A stretch of DNA of 64,000 nucleotides, from positions 4,615,137 to 4,679,136 of the forward strand of contig NC_031477.1 of the NCBI RefSeq assembly GCF_000006565.2. Reading direction: 5' to 3'. Positions 13,101 to 24,570 of this stretch are shown in pieces (the stretch's first letter is position 1; each line of letters starts with the position of its first letter). Under the pieces are notes generated by a model. The model was given only the letters and a program-made list of their open reading frames with translations. It did not search any database and was not told the origin of the DNA. The position numbers and the translations under genes were made by a program. Source of the stretch: Toxoplasma gondii ME49. Lineage: Eukaryota > Apicomplexa > Conoidasida > Eucoccidiorida > Sarcocystidae.

Positions 13101-13419
13101 AGAAACGCGAAAAGAGACGAAAGCGACTCGAGTAACATACACATGGATCCACGCGGCTGTATACACAGAGACGAAGAACCACGCGCGTATACGCATAACT
13201 ATCCATGTGTATGTGTACAGAGGAAAATTGATAGATATATTCATATTTATGTTGAGGAAAAAATAATCAGACGCAGCTAGCCGAGATAGAGAGGGCAATC
13301 AAGAAATGTCGCCAGAGAGAGATTTTTCGTATACAATATGTCGCGAAACCAAGATATCTGGCAACCAGGGCGATGAAGACGTCGGCACAAATACTTATTC
13401 ATCACACACAAGTTAACAT

Positions 13420-13535
13420 ATGTATATATATATATATAGAGAGAGAGAGGGTCATGTCCTATGTATGCACATATCTATATCTATATATTATATATATATA
13501 TATAGATATATATATAGATATATATACGTTGAAGA
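13420..13535. repeat. TA microsatellite with GA run
   Basis: TATATATATA followed by AGAGAGAGAGAG and then TATATAGATATATA units. Intergenic. Confidence 0.9.
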
Positions 13536-16044
13536 GGTCAGTGTGGTTCGGTGTTCCAGGCCTCCAACTTCACAGCTTTTTTTCCTGACCGAGTATAGTC
13601 GCCTGGACGGTATGTGGCGGCTGACAAACGCACCGAGAGCAGACAGCGCAGATGTGCCTTCGATCGGCGAAGCCTTGGCTCTCGGTAGTGCAAGCAGAAC
13701 CCACGCCAGAAAGATTTTTGTGAAGCTCGATGACTGCCCCATCTTGCATGCAAAGGCCAGGGAAGCCCTCGAAGCTCGAGAGGCATGCGCAAAAACGTAC
13801 GTTGGTCAACCAGGCTCTGCTCAAGAGAAATCGGACAACTACGGAACCTACTTCTCTACATGTTACGCTTATAACGGTTTCGTGTTTCTCGCTACACCAC
13901 ATGTGAATATATACATGTACCCTTTTGACACTTGAATACATATACCTATGCTATATATACATATATTTCATCTGTTAGAGACATTCAGTTGTGTTGAGGT
14001 GTTTTGTTGCTGAAGCACTTGTGGATGGAAAGGTTACTTGCGTCCTAGAACAGATCCTAGATGTGAAAATGTACAACTCACATCAAATAAACAGAGGCAC
14101 TAGAGTATCTAGAGTAGTGAAGATTCCAGGAATGAGCTCCAGACAGCCAGGTCAATTTCTCTGTGTTTTCTGCTTCGCGAGTGAAACATGTTTAAAAGCT
14201 GCACAAGTTTGTTATGGAATTGCTTCCGCAAGAGAGTCAAAGAAAACTACTTGGAATGATGCCGTGGCGCCTGTCTGCGGAGACGGTCTGAACGCTTAGA
14301 ACACGATTTACTGTCTCGGTCTACACACAGTTCTCAAATAGGTCGCAAGGAAATCTCTTGGATAAGAGAACCACGTAAAACACACGATTTGCTGTTCCCT
14401 TCCGAGTGCGACCGCTCCACCATAATGTATGCGCACATTGTGTCATCTTTTTCTGAATTGTTTACATTCTTTTCGCCGGTGGGGTGCATCTGTCGTTTCT
14501 GTTAGCGGCTGCGCTAGCACCGCTGTTCCCTTCCCCGTCAAAGCCAGCAACTGGCGCCACCCGTCCCCGGAGCCTTCGCTGGCTTGGCACTGTCGGCGAG
14601 GCGGCGAAAACGCAGAAAAGGAAGCGCGTGAAGGAGAAAAGTTCCTGACGAATGGACAACTTGCAGAAGTAGAACGTGACCGGGAGGGAAGAGAGGAGCG
14701 TGTAGGTCGTGCAGAATCGCAGGACCAAGTTGCACCCGAGAGCGAGAGAGCTGAGAGAGCCAGGATTTCCAAGTTGTTATGGCGAACGGAAGCGAGTGCT
14801 TCCTGTGGGTCCGTTCTGCCAACAGATCTTCACTTTCCAGCTCGGTATTACCCAACACGCAGGGAATTTTCTGAAAGTTTTCCTCTTCAAAGAGGCAGAC
14901 ACAGCGGCCTGTGCACCTCCATCAAACACAGTCGCCTGCCGCGAGAACTCGAGCCCCTGGGAGGCGTCTGAGAAAGTAGAAGGCCACCAAAATGAGGCAG
15001 TGAAAACGCATGCATCAGTACGATTGTCTGTCGAGGGAACCCTGTAGGGACAATGCTGAGACAACACAGGAAAAAAATCGGGAACAATCGAGATGCGAGG
15101 GAAGCGCATCCCCTACAAGGTCCATAGTCGCAGCAGTAAAACGTTTTGCAAGTTCGTTGGAAAACGGAACTTCCCCACGGTTCCCTCACTGTGAATCTGG
15201 CAAAGGATGACTCTAACAAAGGCGCAAGTTCTCCTTCTCAGGCATTACTGTATTTTCTGCCATGTGTGTCTACATAAGTATGTACAAATGCTCAAGTGCA
15301 TGTGAAGAGATACTGATGAGTCAGTGTTTGTTCGGTGTGTAGGTTGGAAGTTCAATTTTCTCAGACATTCCTTCTGTCATGTTTCCACCGTAATATCACA
15401 AAGATTTATATAGAGCATTTCTGCGTGAGGGAACCAATCGCAGCGCTCAGACGTGCGTCTCTGGGCTCCCCCTGTCCGTTGTGTGTAAGCACAAAAGATT
15501 CTGAGCGCGCCCTTTGAGAAAAGAAATGAAGTGTTGCTATTGGACAACGATCCACGTTGCATTCTGTCGCTGAATTTGATAATGTTCAAAGAAAAAACTG
15601 TGATTCAGAGCCCAGCCTGCTCAGTGACATCGTATCGGGAAACGTTTGCTCCTCTCAAGTCTTCCGCGCCTTGCAGTGTGACAACCGTCGGTGGAACTTG
15701 AAAACGAACTCCACAGTGGCCCCCAAGATGATTATGTCCGTGCATCACCAATCCAGCTTCGTCATAGCCTTTCTTAGGGTCCTTAACATCACAGGCATCT
15801 GTTGATACCGTAACTTAGTGGTATCCTTTGGCGCGTTATGCAGCGCTAAAAGACACTCCATCCAATGAAACCTGTGGTTTGATCCCAAGCTTCTTCTGCT
15901 CGCATTTCTCTGCCGTCAACCAGCCTCTGTCGTCATGAATGTCGTCTGTTTACCTCCCCATCTTCTGCGACATATCTATGCGTTCCTACTTCTCTCGTGT
16001 CTATACCCCGATAGGCAAACGTCCATACCGAAAACAACGGTGCA

Positions 16045-16300
16045 CCTGTGTGTCGCTGTTGTAGCATGCAACATTTTTTTCAGTGCCCATCCCGCCGGCA
16101 CATCTACGCAAATGTTGAAGTCTAGCGAATGCACAAGATGCTTCTGATGAATAGCTGTATGCTAGAGTAACAATGATTATTCGGCGTCAAAAGGTACGAG
16201 GCAGCTGTAGCATGCAGCATCCTCAATTCACGTCCTGCTGCTGCTTATCTTAGTCGAAGTTGACGAACCCATCAGTCGCAACTGGCCGAAACGTAACGCC
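16045..16300. repeat. Dimeric dispersed repeat, copy 2 (unit about 146 bp)
   Basis: Contains GCTGTTGTAGCATGCAACA (about 16055) and GCAGCTGTAGCATGCAGCA (about 16201), spaced about 146 bp. CACAAGATGCTTCTGA and TCCTGCTGCTGCTT match CACAGGATGCTTCTGA and TCCTGCTGCTACTT in copy 1 about 6.1 kb away. Confidence 0.6.
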
Positions 16301-17637
16301 AGAGAGGGCCATCCAGTTTCTGTGATTTTGACACAGCTCTGCATAACTCTGTCTCTTCACTCTCGCTCAGTGAGAGGCTCTTGGGGCTTCTCAGACACGC
16401 ATGTCTGATTTCCCCACCCTTCAAACTACCATTTTACTCACCGGCGAACGCCCGTTTTTTACAGCGAAAGAAACGGTGCTCGCCTATACACGCCGACCAC
16501 TGAAGGTCCAAGTTCCACGTCCACAGTGCAGGATCTACTGTCCCGAACAAGCTGACACATTCTTCTAGCCGCTAAGATGCCACCGTCGTAGATCTCTTTG
16601 CCGCAGGGGCGGTGTGCGGAACGGTGTGCGGAAGCGTCAGTTTTTTCCTGTCGGCACACGGCAGCCCTGCGCTCATTCTCTCCTTTCTCCCGCTGCGCGC
16701 TGGATTCCTGGTCGAGGGCGGAAGATCCGCGTTTTCGCTGGGTCGAAGTTCTACTGAGCGTTTCATGAGCTTCACGTTGAGTGCGTGAAGGACTGTGGTG
16801 ATGCCCAGCACACACATTTGTAGAATCCGCGGTTGTGACGCAACTTGTTTTACGCGTGAGCGAACGAGAAGGCGAAAGATCTTCTTCCTCGCGGGTCCCT
16901 CTCAATGTAGGCACCGCTTTGCCACCGTACAAACACACACACACACACACAAGTACTCAGACAAGCCGAACTGGAAGCCCTCTATCCAGCCGTGTTCAAC
17001 GGATTTCAGCTGCGTTTTTACACACATGCACAATTGCCCGACATGCTCATACGGACATCCATAACCTCTTTTTCCCTTCGCAGGCACCCGCTGTTCGCGC
17101 GCGGGTGTTGGCCTTCCCCGCAGCCGCCGCCTTTCCTTGTTCCGGACTTCTTGCGGAGCTCTTTTCGAGTCTCCTGTGTCTTTGTCTGGGTCTCCAGCTC
17201 TACGCCTCTGTTCACGCTTTTGGTTTCGTGAAGCGCGAGTCCGCGGGACGCAACGCTTTGCGTGGGGAGAGCGAGCGCTCCGGGAGAGAGACAAAAGAAA
17301 GGCTCTTTCTGCCGAGAAAGCTTCTCTGGAAGTGAGGACGCTCTCGGAGACACTCTGCACTGGCTGTCGCCGTTGTGCTCTTGCCGACAGTTCCGAACGC
17401 TATCCGAAGTGAAGCAACGTTCGCTTCCCCTTTCCTCCCTTCTTCGCACTCAAGGTGTGACCGCACAACTGACAGGCAGTCCGGGTCGACGCGTTGGCGT
17501 ATGTACACGCCGGGCAGGAAATCTTCTCCTCTGCTCACCGCACAGGCAACAAGAAGAGAGCCCCAGCCGTGAAAACAGATTCAACCCAAACGAAGAAGCA
17601 TATCGATCTTCACAGGTACACAGGTTCACATATACGT

Positions 17638-17675
<38 letters not shown>

Positions 17676-17731
17676 TACGTGGACAAGCTCACATGCGCAC
17701 CTGTATAGTGAGAATATGTCCACATATGAAA

Positions 17732-17768
<37 letters not shown>

Positions 17769-17770
17769 TA
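17638..17770. repeat. Paired TA microsatellites
   Basis: Two pure TA tracts (about 17638-17673 and 17732-17767) separated by about 60 bp of unique sequence. Confidence 0.95.
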
Positions 17771-18025
17771 AACCGTAAACCGAAATGGACAAACATATCT
17801 ATCTACACAGGTACATGAATAGTAATGATGTCCACATATGTACGTATCTATAGATTTTAAGCACAAGGATAGGTGTACAAAGGAATATGTACGAAGACGC
17901 CTTGAGCATCGACTGTGTGTGTGTATGTTGCGAATTTTGTGTGTCGGTATGGTCCCCACCTCTGCCTTTCCCGTTCACTTTTTTCACGAAGAGTTTTTCT
18001 GTGTCAGCGAACAGATCGTACCTTC

Positions 18026-21000
18026 TGTTTCTTCTGCTTCCGCGCGGAAGTCGCTGCGACCCCAGACGTTGGCGCCTCCCGCTCGCGAGTCTCGTGGACC
18101 TCCTTGGCCTTCCTTCTTGACAGAAAAAGAGCTGTTTGTGTCAGGAGGAGGCGCAGGCAAAGGCGGGTACGCAGCGGAAGAAGAAGACCAACCAGCAGTC
18201 CTCGCAGAAGAAGACGAAGGAGGAGAAGACGAAGAAGACGAAGAGGCAGAAGAAGGACTCGAGGGAAGCGCGGCGGAGCTCGTCCAGAGATTTCTGGGCT
18301 TCGCTTGCGGAGAAGAAGCTCTTTGGGGAGCAGAAGGAAGGGCAGGGAAATGGGTCGACCGGCTAGCGGCGTCGAAGGGAGAAGACCCAGCGCCGGGGCG
18401 GACCCTGAAGAGGAGACACCAGAGATGAAAGGACGCCAAATGCAAGGAACCGAGTCGCTTTGGGCACTCATCAGTCGGGGACAGCACCAACTCCTTTACC
18501 AAGCATGCAGAAAGCAGATTACTGCAGGCCGAAGAGACTCGCGACTGCACACAAGCAACAAGCGCCGGTCGCGCGGTTGTTCGCTCTCCCGAAATCACGC
18601 AGCCCATCGGCTTGCAGGTCCTCGCGAGGAAGCAAAGAGAGCGGGAAGGTGAAACGCCGGAAAGAGGTTAAGAAGCGAATGCGTAGAGAGATGCGCATCA
18701 AATCGCAGAAATTCACAATTTGCCTCGAAGCGACCAATGTTGGTCGTGAAAAAAAACAAGTGACAGACTCGCCGTAGCGACACTCAGCTAGTTCTCCACA
18801 CGCTGGCCATGTGTGCACATCGACAGACATGCTTCTCCACGCACTCAAGAAAATCCATTTTTCCTTCTTTGTCAACCTCTACGCCTACATCCGAAAAAAG
18901 TCAAAACGTCCGCATGCATATAGATTAACCCATAGACCAAGACGAACAGATACAAATGGATATATCGATAAACGCCAAGATACACCCATGCATCTATCGA
19001 TGCCTATATATCTGTATCTATCTCTCTTTATACATATATAGATAGATATCTTCGAGATGCAATTGACCATAGGCAGCTAGATTCACGATATGTCTCTGTG
19101 CATCCATACGAGTTAGATTCTAAGTTGAGCGCATCCGAGTACTGTTTGTTACGCATGCAGGCCTGAAAATGTTTCTCTCTGACGCCTCACCAGACTCCTT
19201 GAGAAGCTCCTTCCTTCCTTCGCGGGGCTGCCGAAGCGCCCCGGGCGGCGGCTGGCGGCGCGGTTGAGTAGAGCGAGGGAAACTCTTCCAGCTGCTCTGA
19301 AAGACAGAAGCAGCGAGAATGCATCGAATGCCTGTGAAGCACATCTGAACGCGAGAGTGAGAGAAGGCGAGGCCAGTGTCGAGACTCAGACGCAAGACTC
19401 AGAGGCGGCTTGTCAGGGCGCTGTGTTGCGAGAAGTGCATCTAAGGCGGGCACACGAAGCCGGACGCAGAACTACTGTTGAGAGCTCTTCCGCGCCCGAC
19501 ATCCCGACATAGTGCGAGACGTCCCTCATCAGTTTCGACATGCAGAAGCTTATCCTTGTTCTCCCTCCGTTCTCACCACGCTGGGGCTGCTGAGTCGCCG
19601 CAGCTCGAAGGTAGAGCAGGAGAGTTCGCGCCTCGTCGTCCGTGATCGGGCCGAGCGCTGCCTGACAGCGCTCGAACCAGCAGGCGACGGCGCCTCCTTG
19701 GTCCACACTCGCTCTCAAGCGATAAAACGTTGGCCTGGAAAACATAGGATGGAAGTTTCACACAAACGTCGTGCAGTTCCCCAAAGCTCTCTTCCGACCG
19801 ACAGGAAAGAAGTTCTTCCATGAAAACCGCAAAGGTGAGAAAACTCGGCAGGTCGCACCGACGTCTGCCTGTCTCGCGTGCACCGCCAAACTCGACCCCG
19901 AGAGAAGACACAGAGAGACAGAACGCCAGTTCCGCGGTCCGTTCTCATCCCTCCCTTCTCAGTCGATGCACAAGAAGAGTTCGAACACGGCGGGAAGGAC
20001 CGCAAGCATCTCGTCTCAGAGCAAGAGACGGTGAGGAAAACGGTTTCTCGACAGAAGAGCCTTCGCACCCTCCTCTCGACAAAGAATTACCCAAGGGCCT
20101 GGATGTCTTCCAACAGACGCGTGCTTTGAATGAAGGGCGCAAGGTCGCGGGAGAGGAGAGCCAGCTGCTGCAGTTCGGGCTGTACATACACCAGAATGGG
20201 ACATCGAGGGAAAGGGAGTGAGTCAGCTCGCTTTTTGGACAGCTTCATTCAAATGTTCTTCCACTTTTCCGGAGTCCTCCGTTCGAACGTTCCTGCGGTG
20301 GCCTTCTCGCCATTCTGTTCCTTCCTGGCATCTCTTTTCGTCTCGACAGTTCTCGCTGCTCTCACCTCTGCAGCTCAAGAGGGAGTCCCGCGCCCTCCCC
20401 CCATCGCATTTTTCCACGACTCTCTTCTCCGGTCGCTTTGCCCCTCGCTCCCGTCTTGCTGCCAGCTGAACCGTCCGCTTCTCCGTGTCGCTCGTCTCCT
20501 CGTCTCTCTCTCCACTCCGTTTTCGGACTCACCTGGGTCCGCAGGGCGACAGCATCTCTGAGGGCGGCCTGAAGGTCTGCGCGTTCCTTCCCCTTTTTCT
20601 TTTGCTGGTGCGACATGCGCTTGTCTCCACTGTGCTCGGCCTCGACGTTCCACGCTGCGCGCTTGGGCGGCTGCATGCGGTTCTGCGGCAGTCGACCGCC
20701 GCGCTGTCTCCCTCCCTTCTTCAGTTGCTGAGGCACACCGAGAGACTGCTTCCCTCCTCGGTCGTCTTCTTCCTCTTCTTCCTCCTCCTCGAGACAACAG
20801 ATGCGCTCGACGACCCAAGTGAGTGCCTGCAAGTAGTTCTTGTCCGGACCCAGCACAACGTTTTCTCTGTCCGCCTCCCAGAGAGGCAAGAAGTTCCTCT
20901 TCTTCGACTCGGGAATACCGGCTGGGTCCCGCCTCTCTCGCTCCACCCTCTTCTTCTCTTCCCTTTCGTCTCGAGCCGTCTCCGCGCCGCCTGCCTCCTC

Positions 21001-24000
21001 ACTGTGACGCCGTCCAGGAAAGTCCTTCCCTTCCTCCTCTCCTCTCTGGCCGCCTCCCCGTTCGCCTCTCTCTCTCTGTTCGGTTCCTTCCTTCGGAGAG
21101 ACACTGTCAGCCTTGCTGGTGGACTCGAGGCTCGCGGAGACGAAGCTCGTCACTGCCTCGAGTGCCGTCTTCAAGCCATCGAGGAGCAGCTGCACGCGCT
21201 GCTCAGTCGACGCTTCACTCCCGCCTCTCTCGCCCGCGCTTCGCGTCTGCGGCGAGGCCTCAGGCCCCGCTCCCAGGACGAGGAGCAGCAGGAGTCGAGC
21301 GAGGAAAGAGGAAGGTGGAGAAATCGGGGACGCCTTTCGGCCTGAAGAAGTTGACGAAGAAGACGCATGAGCGACGATCGGAGGGAAGACGATGCTCGGC
21401 GTCGTCTTTGCCTGACAAGAGGCGACAGAAGCCTCTTTTGGGAAACTCCAAAGCGCCGCGACCAGACGCGCCACGTAGACCGCAAAAGCATTCGACAGAA
21501 ACGCGTTCTTCGACGCGGCCTCGTCCGCTCCCCGCGCCTCTGCAGCCGCCGTCTTCTCTGCATGCGCCTTCTCGGCTTCCCGGAGCAGCCGCAGCGCGTC
21601 TCGGATCTGCTGCTGCTGCGCGGGTCCTAGGCTGTCTGTACACCTGAAGGCGCGCCTGAGGTACGCCTTCGCCTCGTCCTCCGACCGGAGCGCGTCAGCG
21701 CTCCAGAACGCGCTGGCATATGCATGCGCCGCGTGCAAGTCGTCTGCCAGCTGCTCCTTTTCTGAGAAAGAGAGGGCGCGACAGAGACCCTCGATCAACA
21801 CGGCGGAAGAAGTCCCTGCATGCGGCGAGGCTTGTGCTGCCAAAGCGAGGCCGGGAGGCAGACACTGGGGCGCCTTCCCAGAGGAGGAGACCGGCACCGC
21901 GAGACCGGGCGGAAAGGGGAACGCCTGAGGTCTCTCTCCTCTCGCGCTCTCTTCTTGCCCTCGCGACGCAGTCCGTACACACGAAGACGACGAAGACGAA
22001 GGAGACGAAGAAGATGAAGAAGACGAAGACGAAGAAGATGAAGACAAAGCAGACGAAGAAGATGAAGAAGATGAAGAAGATGAAGACGACGAAGACGAAG
22101 AAAATGAAGACGAAGAAGACGAAGACGAAGAAGACGAAGACGACGAAGACAAAGCATACGAAGAAGATGAAGACGACGAAGACGAAGGAGGAGGGACTTC
22201 TGGATCGCGAGGCAAGTCGAGGAGCGCAGGCCCTCTGGAGTGTCGGTTTGCTCTTCTTCTGTCTCCCTGAGTCTGGCGGCTTTGCTGCTCCTGCTTGTAC
22301 GTCCGGTAGTTGAAGCACAAGGCGATAGGGACAGAGAGTCGCGAGCCGCTCGACGCCAGGCCGTCGGAGCTCGAGGCTCTTGGCGCCGAGGCGGAGGCCG
22401 CGGCGCCTGAGACGCAGAGCCGAGAAGAAGAAAGCGAGGCAGAGGGCGTTGCGTGGCGGGTCGCCAGGTGAACGAGGAGCTCCGTCTGCTCGCGGAAAAC
22501 GGTCAACGGGCAGTGCTCGGTGTGCGGACAAGGGTAGTGGCGCTCGCGGTAGTGTTGCTGGAGCAGAGGCAGCGTCGCATACACCTGAACGACCGGAGAA
22601 AAGACAGACGCAGAGCAGTCACGGAGACGAACGAGAGAGAGAGAGAGAACGGAGAGATCGCCGAAACAACGACAGGGGGAGGGGGGCGCAACATCCGACG
22701 GACAACTCGCAAACGGAGTCTTGGAAGGGACGTTCACTCGAGGCGAAGAAGAGACACAGCCTCGAGAGTGTTTGCGAACATTCTTGCTTCACAGCACTTG
22801 AGAGCGACATGCATGTGCATGTCTACACTTGCGAACGGATCGATCCATCCACGTTTGTTTGCATGCAGCTGCGTGGATGTGGATGGGGCGGTGCCGCTCT
22901 TCCCCGCCTTCGCGCTCTTCTCTGTCTACGCACTCGGTCGCCGCTTGACGGCCAGGCCGGTGGTTTTCCAGCAGCGAAAGAAAGGCTTCACCTCGGGTGT
23001 CCAACTACGAAGGCACACGGTTTAACTGTCTCGGTCACCAAGGAAAGCGTTTCTCCAGCTCACGCCCCAGCGAGAAGCGTTTCCTCGTCGGCCTTACAGG
23101 TATGAGGTCTGCGACTTCCTTCTGAGTCCCGTCGGCGGTGAGGCGACCTCCAGCTCCGCCGCGCCGGCCTTGCCCGTTTCTCCTTTCGTCTCCAGCTCCG
23201 CCGCCTGCGTTTGCCGCATCCGCCTCGCACAAGCCGCAGTGAAAGTGATTGTTCTTGACGTGCAGCAGCAGCGCGTCTCCGTCCAGACAGCGCTCGCGAC
23301 AGACGCGACACCTGGGGTGGACGTACACCTGGGCGTCGGCTTTCCCCGTCTTTCCAGCTCCCGCGTCGCTTCGCTGGAGGTGAACGTCGAGCAGCGCCGC
23401 CGGATAGAGCAGATGTTCGAGCAGAAGCAGTTGCGGCCGTCCTGTCACACAGACCTTGCAGTACGCCTCTCCGTTGTGACTCTGCTGGGTGTGGACAGTC
23501 AACTGCTGCAGCGAGGAGAAGACCCCAAAGGGCAGAGGGCCGTCTGGCGAATACGTCGCCTCCGGAAACGCAAACGCAGGCGTCGAAGAAGTCCCCGTTT
23601 CGCCTCCAGCTTCGTTAGCGTTGCCTCGAGCTCGTGTAGCCTCGGCGCCTCGGCCGCGCCTCGTTTTCGTCGCGTCCTCCCCGTTCTGTGCGACCTTTCT
23701 CTGCCGCAGAGCCTCCCGGACGTCCAGCTCAAGTCGGTCTTGGTCGTCGGAGAAGACGAAGTCGCGCAGCCACTTGGCGCGACAGGCAGGCAGCCAGCAG
23801 CGCCACTGCAGGACGCACTCCACGAGCCTGCGGACTGCCGGTGAAGAGAAGCAGAACGCGCTGCCTTCGTCGCGCAAATGGGTCGGCAGAGCCGCTGCAG
23901 CGGCTTCTGTGAAGAAGGGTGGCGCCAGGAAGCCGCGCGCGAGCACCGAGGGAAGGCTGTTGCGCGAGAGGAGAGCAGAGAAGCGCGGGGAGTCTGAGGA

Positions 24001-24570
24001 GACGTCGAGAGAGGGCAGGTAGAGCAGGAGGAGGAAAGGCGTGGAGACCTTGCAGAATGGACAGACGCGATTGAAGGGTGGGAAGAGACGAAGACGCAAA
24101 GCGCAGAGCCAGCAACAAATATGCTGGCAACAGCCGACGGCGACACACGAAGAAGTCTCGTAACACAGAATGCACTCGAGCGCCTCGCTGCGCTCCCCTC
24201 CCTGCTCGGCGGGGGCAAGCGCATGCACTTGGCCGTTTGCGTCCTCGGCAAACAAAGCTTCCGCACACTCGTCCGGCTCGAACAAAGCCCTCAGCAAGTA
24301 CGCGAAGGACGCAGGCTCGTTCTTCGAGGCGGAAGAGCAAGAAGAGACAGGTCGGTAGGCGACGTTTCGTCTTCCGCGTCCGCGAGCGCGGGAACCTCGC
24401 GCAGGAGCGGCAGGAGCGGCAGAAGCGCGAGAAGAATCTGGAGAGGCAGTGGAGGTGCAGGCGCCCTGGCCGCGGTCTCTGCCTCGGCCGCCGCGGCGAG
24501 CGCCGTCGGGTGTCTGTCCACCTGCTGGACGAGACGACGCGGGCAGCGACGCTTCTGTGTGGCTTGTCAT
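18026..24570 (-). CDS. ZNF598/Hel2-like RING and C2H2 E3 ubiquitin ligase, very large (3' end uncertain)
   Basis: Members of this family ubiquitinate 40S proteins on collided ribosomes and start ribosome quality control. Exons by eye (minus): 24570-23098, 22584-20533, 20179-20091, 19734-19577, 19296-19191 and probably 18414-18026; phases agree throughout. The RING lies at residues 133-173 (CILC, C-x-H, CxxC, CPFC). Next come the family's zinc fingers: EAYCKVC (about 368), then HPRCRVCRERCLDGDALLLHV and NHFHCGLC (418-449). The finger array crosses the first intron to YATLPLLQQHYRERHYPC and HCPLTVF, as in ZNF598. Exon 2 carries about 70 consecutive Ser-rich residues and long charged helices. 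LEEFPSL (exon 5) and HFPALP (exon 6) resemble the C-terminal FPxL motifs of the family. The chosen start (MTSHTEAS) has A at -3; an in-frame upstream ATG at 24825 is less likely because the intervening sequence looks like UTR. Exons beyond 18026, perhaps 16.9-17.4 kb, are unresolved. Total is at least about 1,400 residues, versus about 900 in human. Confidence 0.85.
21980..22192 (-). repeat. Ser-encoding trinucleotide repeat inside the ZNF598-like gene
   Basis: On the plus strand this reads as (GAAGAC/GAAGAT/GACGAA)n. On the coding minus strand it is an almost pure run of TCT/TCG/TCA Ser codons with rare Phe, Ala, Tyr and Pro. Mixed synonymous codons show it is an old, selected or tolerated homopolymer rather than a fresh slippage product. 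It sits between the zinc-finger module and the C-terminal helices. Confidence 0.9.

Larger units (their letters stand above)
8879..17980. other. Long intergenic region between convergent RPN3 and ZNF598-like genes
   Basis: About 9 kb with no gene I can support. Open frames here (for example 11653-12438 and 14429-14971 on plus) lack family signatures, have mixed composition and are not flanked by convincing exon borders. Composition is less GC-biased than in the flanking genes. The region contains imperfect direct repeats at 9120-9340, paired 146-bp repeat units near 9.9-10.2 kb and 16.05-16.3 kb, and TA microsatellites at about 13.4 and 17.6 kb. The last coding exons of the ZNF598-like gene may reach into 16.9-17.4 kb. 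A non-coding transcript cannot be excluded. Confidence 0.55.

Noticed and set aside
20485..21647. Plus-strand open frames of 286 and 274 codons opposite the ZNF598-like gene
   Set aside because: Antisense shadows of the second exon of the minus-strand gene, whose frame and splice phases are supported by neighbouring exons.
21720..22313. Plus-strand frame rich in Lys/Thr/Met repeats
   Set aside because: It is the antisense reading of the poly-Ser codon repeat; the minus frame belongs to a recognisable protein.
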